Source of the DNA: Opisthorchis felineus
Taxonomy: Eukaryota > Platyhelminthes > Trematoda > Opisthorchiida > Opisthorchiidae
DNA: 64,000 nucleotides
Direction of reading: 5' to 3'
Assembly: GCA_004794785.1 (NCBI GenBank)
Contig: SJOL01006996.1
Location: 597,444 to 661,443 of the forward strand
The first letter of the stretch is position 1. The number at the start of each line of letters is the position of its first letter. Shown here piece by piece: positions 49,375 through 61,300 of the stretch. Position numbers and translations under genes: made by a program. A model generated the notes under the pieces. It was not told the DNA's origin and searched no databases. It was given only the letters and a program-made list of their open reading frames with translations.

Positions 49375-50075
49375 GATTGGGAAGGCCAGAGCAGCTTTTG
49401 TGAACCTGCGTCACCTGTGGCATAGGCGTGGCATTAGCTTATCCGTCAGGGGTCGAGTTTACAATGCTGCGGTGCGCTCCATACTACTATACGGACCAGA
49501 AACCTGGCCGTTGCACGCCGAGGACGTCAAAAGACTCTCAGTGTTTGACCATCGATGTCCTCGGAGCATTGCTTGAGTCTGGTGAGAACACCGGATAAGC
49601 AACGCTGAAGTATTTCGAATGGTATTCGTAGAAAATAACTCACTCTCGATAGGTTAACTGATCAAACTGCATAGGTTGCGCTGGCTTGGTCACGTGCTGC
49701 GTATGCCAGTCGACCGACTTCCTCGAAGGGTTCTTTTCGCACAACCATGTGAAGGGTGGGAACGAGCCAGAGGCGGTCAAACAATGACTTGGTAGCGAAG
49801 TATTAAAGCCATTACCAGCAAACTGAGCTGCGCTGGTCATTGCCGTCTTCCTGGACGGGGACCCCGAAACGGGCCACATCAATGGTTAGAGACATTGTCA
49901 GACATTGCCCAGACTCGCCTTCAATGGCGCTGGTGCATCCAAGCTATTGCCTCCAATGCATAGCTCCCTTCCCAACCCCCCCCCCCACTTGACAGTCCAC
50001 TGACAGTCCTGTATTTACGCACCAATTTATCAGCTGCCGCCTCCAATGCGCAGCTACCTACCCCACCTCCCCAAA
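49375..50075 (+). mobile_element. RTE-type non-LTR retrotransposon 3' end
   Basis: From 49376 the plus strand reads AAFVNLRHLWHRRGISLSV, RGRVYNAAVRSILLYGPETW, and PLHAEDVKRLSVFDHRC, the typical C-terminal region after the RT domain. After stops and a frame change come LIKLHRLRWLGHVLRMPV, DRLPRRVLFAQPC and RGGQTMTW (49660-49795). The last block is WLETLSDIAQTRLQWRW (49885-49935). All blocks are in order and near their usual spacing. The 3' flank has a run of 11 C (49976-49986) and a partial direct repeat: GCCTCCAATGCATAGCT near 49949 recurs as GCCTCCAATGCGCAGCT near 50038. The 5' end is truncated at about 49375. It is on the opposite strand from, and better kept than, the element at 35.0-36.2 kb. 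Confidence 0.8.
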
Positions 50076-51519
50076 TCATCGGTGAACGAAGCTGTGGCAG
50101 CTACAACCACTGTACGACAAGTACGCGGTTCTTACAGCTGACAATGATGATGCTCTCGATCGACTGACCCATCTGGCAGAAATTTACATTTAGGTGACAC
50201 CACACACACTCTTGAACTCCCGGTAAATTTTCCTTTGAATAGTTGTGACTGTTTCTGAGATCTAAGGTATTTTCTATCGACATGGATTTCATTTGAACTG
50301 TCCCTACTCTTTCCTGGCACCAGTTTTATTAGAGTTCACTAGTAGAACATAAATTTGCCCGCGCCCGGATATTTGAATTGCAATATGTATGACCAGTACC
50401 TCAACAGCACACACTGGACCCACCGGACAAACCGACCAGAATATTTGAAGCCATAAAATGTTCATCACTTCAACAGTGACAAATCAGGTAATATAGTGCC
50501 TACTCGTAATACGACCTCATAGTCAGGAGCTGAATTCCTTATAAGACCACGAAAATGAACTGCCGATGAGGTCTAACGGAGGGTAAAATCAAGTTCGTTG
50601 CTTCTGAATGCGGACTAACCAGAACATTCGTAGACGTAGACGACAGCGACACGGATACTACGTATATATACATATATACATAGCAAATTTCCCTGAAAGA
50701 AGCAACAGATTTATTTTTGATAGTTGAAATATCACATGATTACTTCACGACAAGTGAAACTCTGCTGTTTTGAGCTCCAAAATGATGCGTCCTATCATCC
50801 AGCCCATATAAGGGTCAATTCATTCTATAAACTTTCTCTGGTAAATTTATGTCCATACAGCATGCAAGAACAATCAACCGGTCTGTGCAAAACTCTTGAT
50901 ATGCAGGTCTTAAACATCTTCGAAACTTATTGCAATTATCAGAGCTCATGTATGGTTTTCTAGCGTCAAGGCCAGCTGTTGCGACTGTTTTTGTCAGCCG
51001 CCACCTGATTTTCCTGCTATTGATTAGATCTACCAATTGTTCAGGGGACGTCGATGAACCAATAAATTTTCAGGTGTAAGCCCTAACTGAGTGACTGTAC
51101 CCATTAGTACCACCAACTCCGAACACCAAAATTCCAGGCGCAATACAAAATAAATGAGCGATCTCACTTCCCTGAACTGCGTTTTCTTGATACTCAGATA
51201 GGAACAGCATGATCATTATCGTCATCGGCGCTCACCACTGATGCCTCGCATTGCCACTCCCAGTATGGCTCAGTGGGTTGCGGAGGCACGTAAATAGTCA
51301 CTGCACGATAGATTTTCCTCGCCTCGTGGCAGTTAGGTAGGAGCAATCCGCCTCGTACTCTGCATTGGCGTAATTTGTTCTAATAGATCAGGGTTCCTCC
51401 CTTTTTTAAAGGCGATGCAGATATTTGGTTCTCATTTAGAACTATTGGGAACGCATTTTCCTCAGACTGAATGGATTCCTATACTTACAACACTGAAGAG
51501 CATTTGAATGTGATACTGG
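50076..51519. other. gene-free stretch, nothing firm
   Basis: Contains an AT-rich simple tract at 50661-50683. TGGCTCAGTGGGTTGCGG near 51268 resembles a tRNA A box, but no B box follows. Confidence 0.45.
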
Positions 51520-51960
51520 CAAACTATGTTTTTGGCTGGTTTCTCAACTTCAGTGTAAAAAAATACAGCTGATCAAATCAAGTCAAGCACGGCCTTATGC
51601 ACCCAAAGATTTAAAATGGTATTGCATGCGAGCGATAAAAAAGCTCTGATATACGTTTAAAAAGCATCTGAAATATCCACAAGTGAACATGTTACAAAAG
51701 TAGCCCCGAAAAAATATTCTAACATAGGACAACATGTCTAACAAGAAAACGAGTCAAATAAAGGGGCACAGAATTACGGGTAGTGAAATCTCTGGCGGGT
51801 AAGAATTTGTACATGGATGGTTGTATTGGATAGATTTGGCTTTATTCACTGACTGAAGCTGTGGTTGAAGAACTTCAGAATGTCTTTGCTGGTCAATTTG
51901 CAAACAGGCAGCAAAATGTTTGCCTAATAGGAGGTCAACCAAGATATTTACTCAGGTTTC
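51520..51960 (-). pseudogene. possible Ty3-type RT N-terminus relic
   Basis: On the minus strand near 51890-51800 a reading gives ILKFFNHSFSQ, then about 12 residues, then IHVQILTRQRF. This resembles the linker before Ty3 RT domains (FPxLxxxxFxxxxVxHxIxTxGxPVxARxRRL). About 70 codons later, near 51560, LYFFTLKLRNQPKT might correspond to FSKLDLxxAYxQIP. Both matches are weak and in different frames. Confidence 0.3.
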
Positions 51961-52198
51961 ACTGCACCTAAAAAGGTGATATTTTGACCTGACAATAAGG
52001 CAGTATGCTTGTTCTGGTAGCCCCTGCAAAACAACAGAGGAATAGTAAGGCCGATAGAAAGAATACAGTTATTAGCAAGCCCGTAAATAAGATTGGGGGA
52101 ACAGAGTTAGACAATGAACTCTACTTAACATGACTTGGATACAGGGGACCAAATGAGGTTACTTGATAGAATCATATCCAGAGAATTCATAATAGAGT
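51961..52198. other. short gap between RT relics
   Basis: Nothing recognised. Confidence 0.4.
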
Positions 52199-52486
52199 TT
52201 ATGGGTATAATGCAGTGAAAACAGTGAGACTTTGATGGCCACCAAGCAGCTCATTGTAAAGGTGATCGGAAGTGGGCGAAAGAATGACACTTTGGAATTT
52301 GGGGGCACTGAAGGGAATACAACGCTTGCCCGACCAGCTAACAAGCTCACTCAGTGCAGCAAGCAGCTGCGGATTTGATCCAGGCATGCGACAGCTGCAG
52401 CCGATCACTGTGTCACCAGTGTATTTAAAATGAATAGCCAAATCAGGTTTGGGCTTCTTCCTTACGTAGAAAGAGCGACATGTCAT
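52199..52486 (-). pseudogene. CR1/jockey-like reverse transcriptase fragment
   Basis: The 95-codon minus frame reads FKYTGDTVIG (about 52432-52403), then NPQLLAALSELVSWS, then IPFSAPKFQSV, then HLYNELLGG. CR1-like RTs have LYADDxKI, then LQxDLxxLxxWSxxW, then LPFNxxKCxV, then YxLxGxxL, with this spacing. The catalytic YADD has become YTGD, so one of the two metal-binding aspartates is lost. No frameshift breaks this piece. Neighbouring blocks of the same element are not visible. Confidence 0.6.
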
Positions 52487-52689
52487 ATTAATTGTGGTTT
52501 AATGCCTCTTCAAATGGCCGGCTTAATATTCTTACACGAACGACTTCATGCAGTGCATCAGTTTCTAATAGATCACTCTACGAGCCAAATTGTCTTAGCT
52601 ACGGTGAACTATTTGTATGTCAGACATATTATCTGTTATTTTGAATTCTCTAAGCTCTAAATAAATGAAGTTTTTAATGACGATGTTAG
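52487..52689. other. short gap before the hammerhead repeat pair
   Basis: Nothing recognised. Confidence 0.4.
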
Positions 52690-52872
52690 AAGAAAAGACT
52701 TCATGAAATACACTCATTTGCATACCAAATTGGCTTTGACGAGAGACTCACCTGGAGCCCAGCTGGATCTCTCGTTTATGATGTTTTTAAGCAACTGAGT
52801 GTGCTGCACCAGGTCGCCTCATGTTTTAGTTGGCACAATATTCGAGATAACGCGATACATTGTATAGACGTA

Positions 52873-52956
52873 ATGCACTACTCACAGGGATGCCGAAAAC
52901 CCCTCGACAGCCCGCGGCCGGTTTCGCCCTTCTTGGGGCTCACCAGGTAAGCGCAC
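52873..52956 (-). ncRNA. hammerhead ribozyme-like motif, best-preserved copy
   Basis: On the minus strand: CTGGTGAG (52946-52939), hairpin CCC-CAAGAA-GGG (52938-52927), CGAAAC (52926-52921), then GTC (52908-52906). Only one core base differs from a type I hammerhead: A6 is G. Helix III can form from ACCGGCC and GGCTGT with one or two mismatches. Helix I strands are GCGCTTAC before the core and GAGGGG after the cleavage site, and farther out TGCGC can face GTGCA (near 52878). The stretch between holds its own hairpin-like GGGGTTTTCGGCATCCC. Activity is doubtful because A6 is normally required. Confidence 0.65.
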
Positions 52957-53137
52957 TCTCCGAGTTTCCCTCAACTTTATGTCCTGCTTGAACCCAAAAA
53001 CATCATAAACGAGAGATTCGGGTGGGTTCCAGGTGAGTCTCCCGTCAAAACCAAAGTGGTATGCAAACGATTTTATTTTGCTAATTCCATGCAATTCGGG
53101 TTCAAATAGAACATAGGGTTGACGGAAACTCGGGGAC

Positions 53138-53216
53138 TGCACCTACCTAATGAGATCCAAAAGCGAAACCGGTCGTGGGTAATCGAAGAGTTTACAGCAA
53201 CCTTATGAATAGTGCA
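53138..53216 (+). ncRNA. hammerhead ribozyme-like motif, degenerate
   Basis: The core reads CTAATGAG (53147-53154) and CGAAAC (53164-53169). Helix II is eroded (ATCCAAAAG instead of CCCCAAGAAGGG) and the cleavage triplet reads ATC (53182-53184). G5 is A, which should abolish cleavage. Outer helix I strands TGCACCTAC (53138-53146) and TAGTGCA (53210-53216) are still complementary apart from one bulge. Confidence 0.5.
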
Positions 53217-53222
53217 TTACAC

Positions 53223-54339
53223 CTCTACAAGATAAGAGTTTTATTTTATTACCGATCCACATTATAAACTGGGGGGAATCATTTGCTCATGCATCACATA
53301 TCTCTCCATTGATTACCCAGATTTCCCTCGAAAGGAAAATACCGAATTTCTCTATATCCATTTTGAAGTGCAAATAACTGAAGTAAATTTCTTTAATTTG
53401 GAAAACCTGTCGCTGTTTCTCTCCATCAGTCGCAGGGATAGGTAATGTGGATAACCCCACTACAGCATCTACCACCTTCATTTGGTGAATAGATCCTGTG
53501 AAGAGAGTTTGCACCTAGCTGTGTTAATTTACCAAGCCCCGGTGTTAAACGCGTCCTATTCTCTGTGGATAAGGCTGTTCACAAAGTCTTCGTGGTGACA
53601 GTCGTTTTTTTGTTTTCCCGTGGCGGTGATGGATGGACTTACAAAAATTAGACTAAATTAAACTTCTTATTGAGCTTCATCCACTGGTACTTACCATAAA
53701 TAATATCTGGATGGTGTTCGTTGCAAAGAAATAATGCTTGTTCGATGGAGGGTTTTGGAATGTGCGAAATATCTAAAGACCACTTAGTGGATGAGTATCA
53801 CATTGGAAAACTAATTTTCTGCCAATGTTGTATCGTAGTTTTCTTATGGACAAGGTAAATGACATTACCGTGGGTTGTATCGAGGCAGTATGGATCCAGT
53901 AGACAACAGAAACTCCGTGGAAATTTTTCAGTACACCTGTGACTATCCTATGCAACAAAGGTCGACTAAAACCCCAGCGCATCTAGCTGTGTTTCGTGTA
54001 TTTATACATAATTTACGTAGTACTCAAGGACATAAGGATGCGCACACGGTGCCCAATAAACGAACAAAAAAAAAGCAGGACGCACAGCAAACTTTAGCAT
54101 GGACTTCTCCATCTAAAAGGACTTTGAAACACGCTCACTTTGGTGGTGGCTTCACTAAGTGAAAAAGTAAGTTTCACATAACAACACATGAAGTGATCTT
54201 CTGCAATGGGTCGGACCGGATATAAGTTTTACTTGGCCAAATGTTACCCGGAGTGCTGAATTTTAAACCCACCACAGAGATCGGTTTCCAAAATGTAAAC
54301 CTCGTGGGTGGTACGTCCTCGTACGCGCTAGGTGATGAA
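53223..54339. other. gene-free stretch, nothing recognised
   Basis: A 95-codon plus frame (53875-54162) with a lysine-rich middle resembles no family. No repeats recognised. Confidence 0.45.
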
Positions 54340-54440
54340 TGTAGAAGGTTGAAGAAAATCTCCTTGGTGAGCTCCAAGAAGAGTGAAACTGGCCGTGGTC
54401 TGTCGAAGAGTTTTCGGCAACCTTATGAGTACTGTCACTC
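54340..54440 (+). repeat. hammerhead-family repeat, segment B only
   Basis: Matches 53140-53222 and 7910-7985 from the ribozyme core to the end of segment B (GGCCGTGGTCTGTCGAAGAG, TTTTCGGCAACCTTATGAGT). Segment A is not recognisable upstream, so the copy is truncated. Confidence 0.6.
54357..54434 (+). ncRNA. hammerhead ribozyme-like motif with compensated helix II
   Basis: The core reads TTGGTGAG (54364-54371), hairpin CTC-CAAGAA-GAG (54372-54383), TGAAAC (54384-54389) and GTC (54402-54404). Helix II differs from the CCC/GGG of two sister copies on both sides at once, so pairing is kept; this is what selection on RNA structure, or descent from a different active subfamily, would leave. Bases after GTC (GAAGAGTT) can pair with AATCTCC before the core, again with changes on both strands relative to other copies. 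C3 and A6 are changed, so it is probably inactive now. Confidence 0.55.
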
Positions 54441-55177
54441 CAAGAAAATAGGCTTTTAAGTCCGAAGAGATGTTAAGATTGTGTTTCCTGATAATAACAG
54501 AACTGAACTTGACAGACCCCCTGCACAATTCACCATATAATAGAAAAAAGAAAATCCTATTGTACTGACTAGAACTTATCTACAGTGTATCATTCCATGC
54601 ATTTCATCATCATCTAGTTAATTTGTTGGGGAATGGGAAACGGGGTGAAATTCCATGAAAAGCTTGAGGAAGGTTAGTCTGTTTCAGAATAATCAGATAA
54701 ACTTTAAAGATGGGAAAGGGTGAATTTTTGCCTATATAGGCAGAAGTGAAAGATGTACCTCTCACTCACCGTTCCAATGCATTAAAACTGATCAAAGAGA
54801 TTGGGGTTTTCCCATTGCTCAAATCGTTGTAGAATGAATTGAGTATGTCCTGATGGTTGGCCTGGTTTTGTTGACTGAGAGAGTCTTATATCGGGTCAAA
54901 ATTGAGGACAGTTCGTTAACAGGTAGTTACCACACCCTCCTTCTATTGACTGTACAGCTAAGACCAAAACACTTTTACTTGTAATATTTAGGTTGCTGTG
55001 CATTAAACCAAACTTGTAGCAAACTTGAAGACACTGCAGTAGACCACCGAATGTAATATTCTCAGTCTATCGAGTAAAATTTTTCTGTCCATTGTCAGTA
55101 GTCCTCAATTTTTCATCAAACGATTGTGCTGAATTCCCGAATCGGCCGGCTGGTTAAAAATGTGTTTAGCGACGCTC
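54441..55177. other. gene-free stretch, nothing recognised
   Basis: No supported feature. Confidence 0.5.
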
Positions 55178-55370
55178 GTCCTTCAATTACGGGTTTCACA
55201 CCACGTGGTCACATGCTGACTGGAATTTTGAGTGACGACATCTCGAATGTTAAACCGTCATGTTACTTATTCTCCCTTCCACACGACGACTGAACCTTCT
55301 ATCGAAGATGTCGCTCTAGATGCCAGCCAACATGTGACTACGTGAAGTGAAACCCGTAAGTGAGGACTGA
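55178..55370. repeat. foldback with about 69-bp arms
   Basis: The left arm (55178-55246) and the right arm (55302-55370) are imperfect reverse complements with a spacer of about 55 bp. Pairs include TTACGGGTTTCAC with GTGAAACCCGTAA, GGTCACATGCTGACTGG with CCAGCCAACATGTGACT, and GACGACATCTCGA with TCGAAGATGTCGC. Structure resembles the foldback at 41.6 kb, but the sequences are unrelated. Nature unknown: MITE-like element or inverted duplication of a repeat. Confidence 0.75.
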
Positions 55371-58300
55371 ATGACCCTATATCCTAAGTGAGGATTCATC
55401 AGCCGCTCGTGACCCGAAGGTTTGGTCTCCCAGCAGGGAAATCGGACCCCAGACATTCTTGAGGTGTCCACCACTGATGATATCCAATAAGAATGAAAAA
55501 ACTGTGCAGCGCTTTGCTACTTTTAGCACCAACTGACTCCACTTACTGCATTTAACCTTGACTGAAAGATTCCGAAAGTTAATATGACCCACGAATTTCT
55601 AAATCTCCTATTAAAACGGAAATCTTTTTGTGTGTCGAACAAAAGCCAGGATACAGAAGAACTGGATTATCGATTACTGGTGTAGATGTCACACGCAAGC
55701 AGTGGTCACCTGACGTCACTAGTGGATTCTACACAAGTCACTGCAATTTGCTATGGTCGAGGAATTGTGGGGGCTCTAGCCTTCTCGGACATGTTACGCA
55801 AGTCTCGGTCTGGGTATACTGACGTAATTCGGCGATCTCTAAGAAGTAATACGGCTTCCATATAGTCCTCTGAAGATGGTCACATATAATCAGGCCTGTT
55901 ACAAAAATCATCGAAAGTAGATTCCCTCAAATGTGTTTTGTTAGCAGGTAATTGACGGACACGATGGAACTATTCTGTTGTCCTCCTTCCTGTACACCAT
56001 GGAGATAAAATGTTGAAGCCTTTGTCATGCCAAGTCAGTTCACTCTGATTATCTGAGGTGAAAACTATGCATGCTACTTTCACTGCTACTTTCCCAGTGC
56101 TTACCAGGCAAACCTGATACATCTCACTTCAGTCGGCAAGCAAGTCTATATTGCCCAAGCGCATGTGCCTCCGGAAATCACGCGGTACAAATAGGTGAAT
56201 TTCTGTTCCCATTTTCTTTACCAGATAGCACAACAAGCTCCTAAATTTCAGACAGAACAATTCAATCGTATCTACTTGTGACATTAAGAAAAAATTATCC
56301 GAATTCTTAAAAACAACTCCACATAGGATCAAAGGTGTGCATTAACGGTCAACTCCAACGAGGGTAACAGTCAGGTCCGTGAGTTTTACAGACAAGGCTA
56401 GCTTTTTTTCATCTAAACACTAGTCTGAGAGTATCACATGATTAGCATCAGCAAGTTTTAATCTCTTCTTAAGACAGTTCGCTGTTATCGACTAACGGTA
56501 ATAAATGACACCGTGATATACATGTTTAGCCCAGCAGCATCCTAGAATACCACCGATGGGGACATTCGGCTACACCGGTTTCAATGACAGCCCGTTTTTA
56601 AAACTGTGGGATGGACCAAATTCAGAGGTTTTCGTTTCATTTTATTACTGAGATATCCAAGTGTCGTACTTGGATACCACAATATAAATTAATTGTTGTT
56701 ATCAAATGAAAGGTGTGTTAAACCGTCAAACTAATTGGGAAGTGACTTGTTTTTGCCCTGCTGAAAGGAACAAAGTGTTACTTCTCCATAAAGAAGTGAG
56801 AAGTAGTTGAAAGATTGTGTTCACATAACTTGTTAACCAAAGGCAGAAACTGCTTACAGTTCAAAATAAAGAAAATATAAAAAACAATGGGACCATGTCT
56901 AAATTGCGAAAGACAAGCGGTTTTGCAATAAACTGCCATTTCTTGAGGAGAGGATCTGTGCAAATTGATCTAAAATTTGGGCACTCTAGCATAACTTACT
57001 AGTTATGTGGAGTATCAACAAGTGCTAATTTATTCGCCGTCACTTTTCTCCTAAATTCCTGTGCAACTTTCCGTTAGTTGACGAATAAAGCTTTCGATCT
57101 GGCCACTTTATTCGACGAACTTCCTTGGAGTTGTCAGCTGGATGACTGCTTCACACCGGTGTTCCTAAAATGAGAAGGGACGAACAGGAGAAGAAATATC
57201 TGTCTGAAGGCACTGAATATGGTGACCCCAGAAGGGTACTTGCCGTATAGGCTGGCGCGCATCTGTGGTAGTTGCCCCACTGTGCCTTAGAAGAAAACAA
57301 CTACTGTGAACGCATCGGTGTTGTACTTTGGTGGCCAGTTGGATTGAAATTAGCCTTCTGATTAATAAACACCACTATAATATACTTTGAGTACTCGTAT
57401 CACACCGAAAATATCACCAGCTCTCTCCTACCGAAGCATGGGATAGGCCTAGTACACCTAAATTTGAGCCTTTGAAGCAACGAAATAACCAATAATGTAA
57501 CGGGTATTCATGTTCAGCTGAAGTACTTTGCTTACAGTCTATTAATAATAAGGCTTCCTTGCTCATCAAAAACAGAACAATTTCACCCATTGGCATACGA
57601 TTTCTCAGCGTAGTAAAGAAAATAAACTTATCAGAAAAACTATCCTAAGTTGGATTCAAATTTGATATCTTTGCAACGTTCACCTTATTAAATACGGACA
57701 AATAGAGTGAACTCAGTTGTAAGCCTTCGGTTAAACGGATTGGATTCAACCCCTTCCAAGTTAGCAGCCAGAATCTTGAGACTCTATACAATCTGTTTTG
57801 TAAAATAAAGATATGAACGACTTTCTTACTTTAAACTAGCTGGCAACTTTGGAAGAACCTCTGACCATGCTATTCTGTTTGTCACAAAAGCGGTTACACA
57901 CCTTTTAGGAAGCAAGCCTGCCACAGACAGACCGAACAAACTTTTATATAATGCACTGGAAAATTTGGTTAGGGAAAGAAATTTCATCATTTAGTTTGGC
58001 GCTTCAAATCGAAGATCCTCAACGAGAATGAAATTGCCCTTCTGTGGCATTTTGTGCTCCTAAGTACGGTTGAGCTTAAAGGACAGTGAAGTACCTGGAA
58101 TCATCAGAAGAAGTTGAAGCTTTAGATGTGGTGACAATCCGGTAAGGGATGTGTTTTGAGGTATGACAATTACTTTCAAGAGGTACCTCTGCCTTCTGTT
58201 CGCAGCCCCCTGGTAGTGCGATATCTCCTTACTTTCGAAAGCGCAAGACAAAATGTGGTGACAACGAAGTTATATTTTGTGACTGACTGAAGAGTTACAC

Positions 58301-61300
58301 GTGGTTATCTAGGGCAACTGTTTCTGGCCCTCCTACACTTCGGAATGTATCGACTGCGGAATCCACCGTTAACTTCGCTGGCTCTTCTACCCAAACAAGC
58401 TTTCTTTGAACCGGAAGCACCCTGAGAGACTGAGCAGTAAAGAGTTAAAAAACCTAAGGCAGTGGAGGAAAGGCACATGGAACAACTTCTATCTGTCTCC
58501 GAATACAGCAGCACATTTTTCGCTCGCTCCAGGTATTTCGGAGCGAATCAATCCGGAGAATATGTCGAACTTTGCTGTCAGCTTGAACTACATTGATAGA
58601 TAGACGGATGCCAGGGTTTATTTCGTTTGTTCCGTGAGAATTGTTTTGTCAGACTGACATCGTGTGAACATTCTTGTGACAGTCCATGCGAATGACCAAA
58701 TCTCAAGTTACTCGCCTAATTTTATTGAGATATATTTGTGAAAACGAAACCGGAAAGCAAGTGCCCTGTTTCAGTTGAAGGCAAGACCAAAGAGGTCTGA
58801 CCAACAGTAAGTGAGGTTCTGCGGTGCACAGGAAAACGAAAAACGCCTTAGTCAGTGCATGAGGGAAATCAGCTGCACGTTTTCCGTCTGTCTCATAATC
58901 TGTCGATTCTTTCCGTACAACCACAAGGCTTCATGACGCGTAACCAATGACAACCTTGATTTGCGTAGTTTCCGTGACACCGGCCCAATTACATCCCGTG
59001 CAGATCCCGCAGTTCCCAAGCTAATACACTTTTTTTGGTTTGGTAATTCACTGATCCGTGTATATTATTGGTATTTCTGCAGTGCACGTCGTCGTATCGT
59101 TTCAAATGTGCATCGGGGTGTAAATATGAGAATGGTTGCCTCTGATATTCTTTTGCGTTATAAACTCTCTGTTCATCAGCCAAAGAATCGCCTTCCCATC
59201 CTTCTCCTATGTCTACTTGTCACCACATCTGGACTGTCTGGCTGTGGTGCAATCTGGATAAGATTCATTCCAAGTACATCTGCTACCACCAACACGAATA
59301 CGATCATGGGCCTGCAACACCACTAACCTGAACAGTCTGAAAGAAACAAATCAGTTATTCGGAATCCATCCGTTAATAATTAGGGCAAGCTTAGTTACCA
59401 AAGAAAGTAACTCTGGAATAAGAATTCAGACAGACCTGTTGTAAACATCGAGTTGAATGGTGAAATCTGACCACACCACAGGCAACATCCAGAAAAGTGG
59501 CATATGTTACGGCCATTAAAAAAAACACTTCGGATGAAACAATAAGACAACAAGACCACTCGTTTTTCACAGCCCTATCACTATAAGTCATGACGACAGT
59601 TTTGTGGAAAGCTGCTAGTCTCCTTTCCGAACTTGGATATCCGTATGCCGTGAAGAGAAACCAGTTGCACAAAAGGAATCAATCGAACGTTGAATAGAGC
59701 CTGTTCGGAGAAGTAGCAATCTCATGAGAAACAGATATGTGGAATGCCCATGAAGTTTCGTTGAGTTTATCACTGCTATCAAAGTGGGCTAACGTTCCCA
59801 ACGGTTTGGCGAGCAGTGAAAGGTAAAACCTGAAAGTTCTCCACTAAATTGTTAGGTGTCTTTCAAAGTCTACGTCTTCTTAATGAAGTTCCTTCTATGT
59901 GTAGTTAACATTGCAAAAGCAACTGCATTCTGTCAATAATCATTTTTTGTTTATCCCTGTCCAGAAAGCGCTGTTTGGAGGTAAGTACTGAATGATTCCA
60001 CACCTCCAAACAAAATATGTAAACCGGGAAAAAACGCCAGACGGCATGCGCAAAAGTCTCGCAGTCAATCGTTGTACATACGTACTGGCTATCTAAGGTG
60101 TCCAAGAGAATGGTTCATGCTTAAGCTGAAGATAGAAAAACCATGAAAGATAAAATCAGGGACCTTTTCGCTGTTTGAACTCCAGCCCATATGGTTCCAG
60201 AAAAGCAGTATATGTTTAGTGGTGTTTAGAAAACTAAGTCTACTATTCCACGGAAGAAGTGGGTGATAAAAGTTCTTTCGAAAAATCCGACTGAAATGCA
60301 TAACCCTGGAGAGACTGATACTATTCCTCTATTCAGAAAACGTGAGCTCATCGTGGTGATAATAATATTGATAATGATTATGATGATGTTGTTGGTCAAA
60401 ATTCATTCGGCCGATCCACGTCAACTATCAGACGGGAAAGTGTCATTACGTTGTATCTCAGAAGAATTTTAGGTAATTATCAGGTTACCATACTATACTG
60501 CAACAGTTTTGGTTTCACAGCTAGTTACTATGACAGTCTTCAGTTATCCACTATTGTTTCACTTGTGCTCATGCAGAGAATTCCACCTTGACGAATTCAG
60601 GCAAACGTACACCAAGCAGTCAATCACAGTTTATTCCACATAGACTGTTATCCAATCCTATGGTAATAAATCGGCCGATAATGTTAAAAATAGTCAATTC
60701 TCAGTGTTACCGAGCAATTATACGACTTTTACGTAGAACCGTTTAATTTTGAAATAACATACAGGTCATTTTGAAGTGTCGGAAGTATCCCTGAGAGTAA
60801 ATTACTTTTCTGTCAATTTTTCTACTAATTTTGCATTTTATACTTTGCCCTTGGTTGACTTCATGGCATAAAAATGATGCATAAACGACGAAAAACTGTT
60901 AGGTGTTTCGAGATTTAGATTTATGTGACACACACACATGGCTTATGTAGAACCTGCCCGTGCAACAAGCCTCGAGCCAACGCGCAATCGAAATAATTAC
61001 GGTCACTAGGTCCATAACAAAGTTAGAAGGCAATTATTGAACAGAGTTTAATACGGTGCTAAAGATAACAAGGCGAATAAAACTGAGAGTGAACCTCGCA
61101 TATGGGCGAGAATACAGAATTACCTAGCGTCGACAGAACAAGGGTTAGCCTAGTCGTCCAACAATGAAAGCGAAAAAAACGGCCCAATGTGAACAGGGCA
61201 ATCGTTCGAGTCAACGAGTTCATCTGAGGGAATTCGGGACGACAAGGATAAAAAGGAAATAGACGGAGAAGTAACGCATCATTCAGGAGAGCGCAGTGAC

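Larger units (their letters stand above)
52690..53222. repeat. head-to-head pair of hammerhead-type repeats
   Basis: Two copies of a roughly 330-bp unit meet in opposite directions at about 52997. The minus copy (52997 down to 52690) reads segment B with the ribozyme core, then a linker, then segment A. The plus copy (52998-53222) reads segment A, a short spacer, then segment B with its own core. So the copies are circularly permuted relative to each other, as if both were cut from a tandem array. This geometry, tandem or partly inverted terminal repeats carrying hammerheads, is what is described for Penelope-like elements. I see no Penelope RT or GIY-YIG domain nearby, so it could equally be a non-autonomous relative. 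Confidence 0.75.

Noticed and set aside
51260..51300. A-box-like TGGCTCAGTGGGTTGCGG
   Set aside because: No B box at the expected distance and no other copy in the window.
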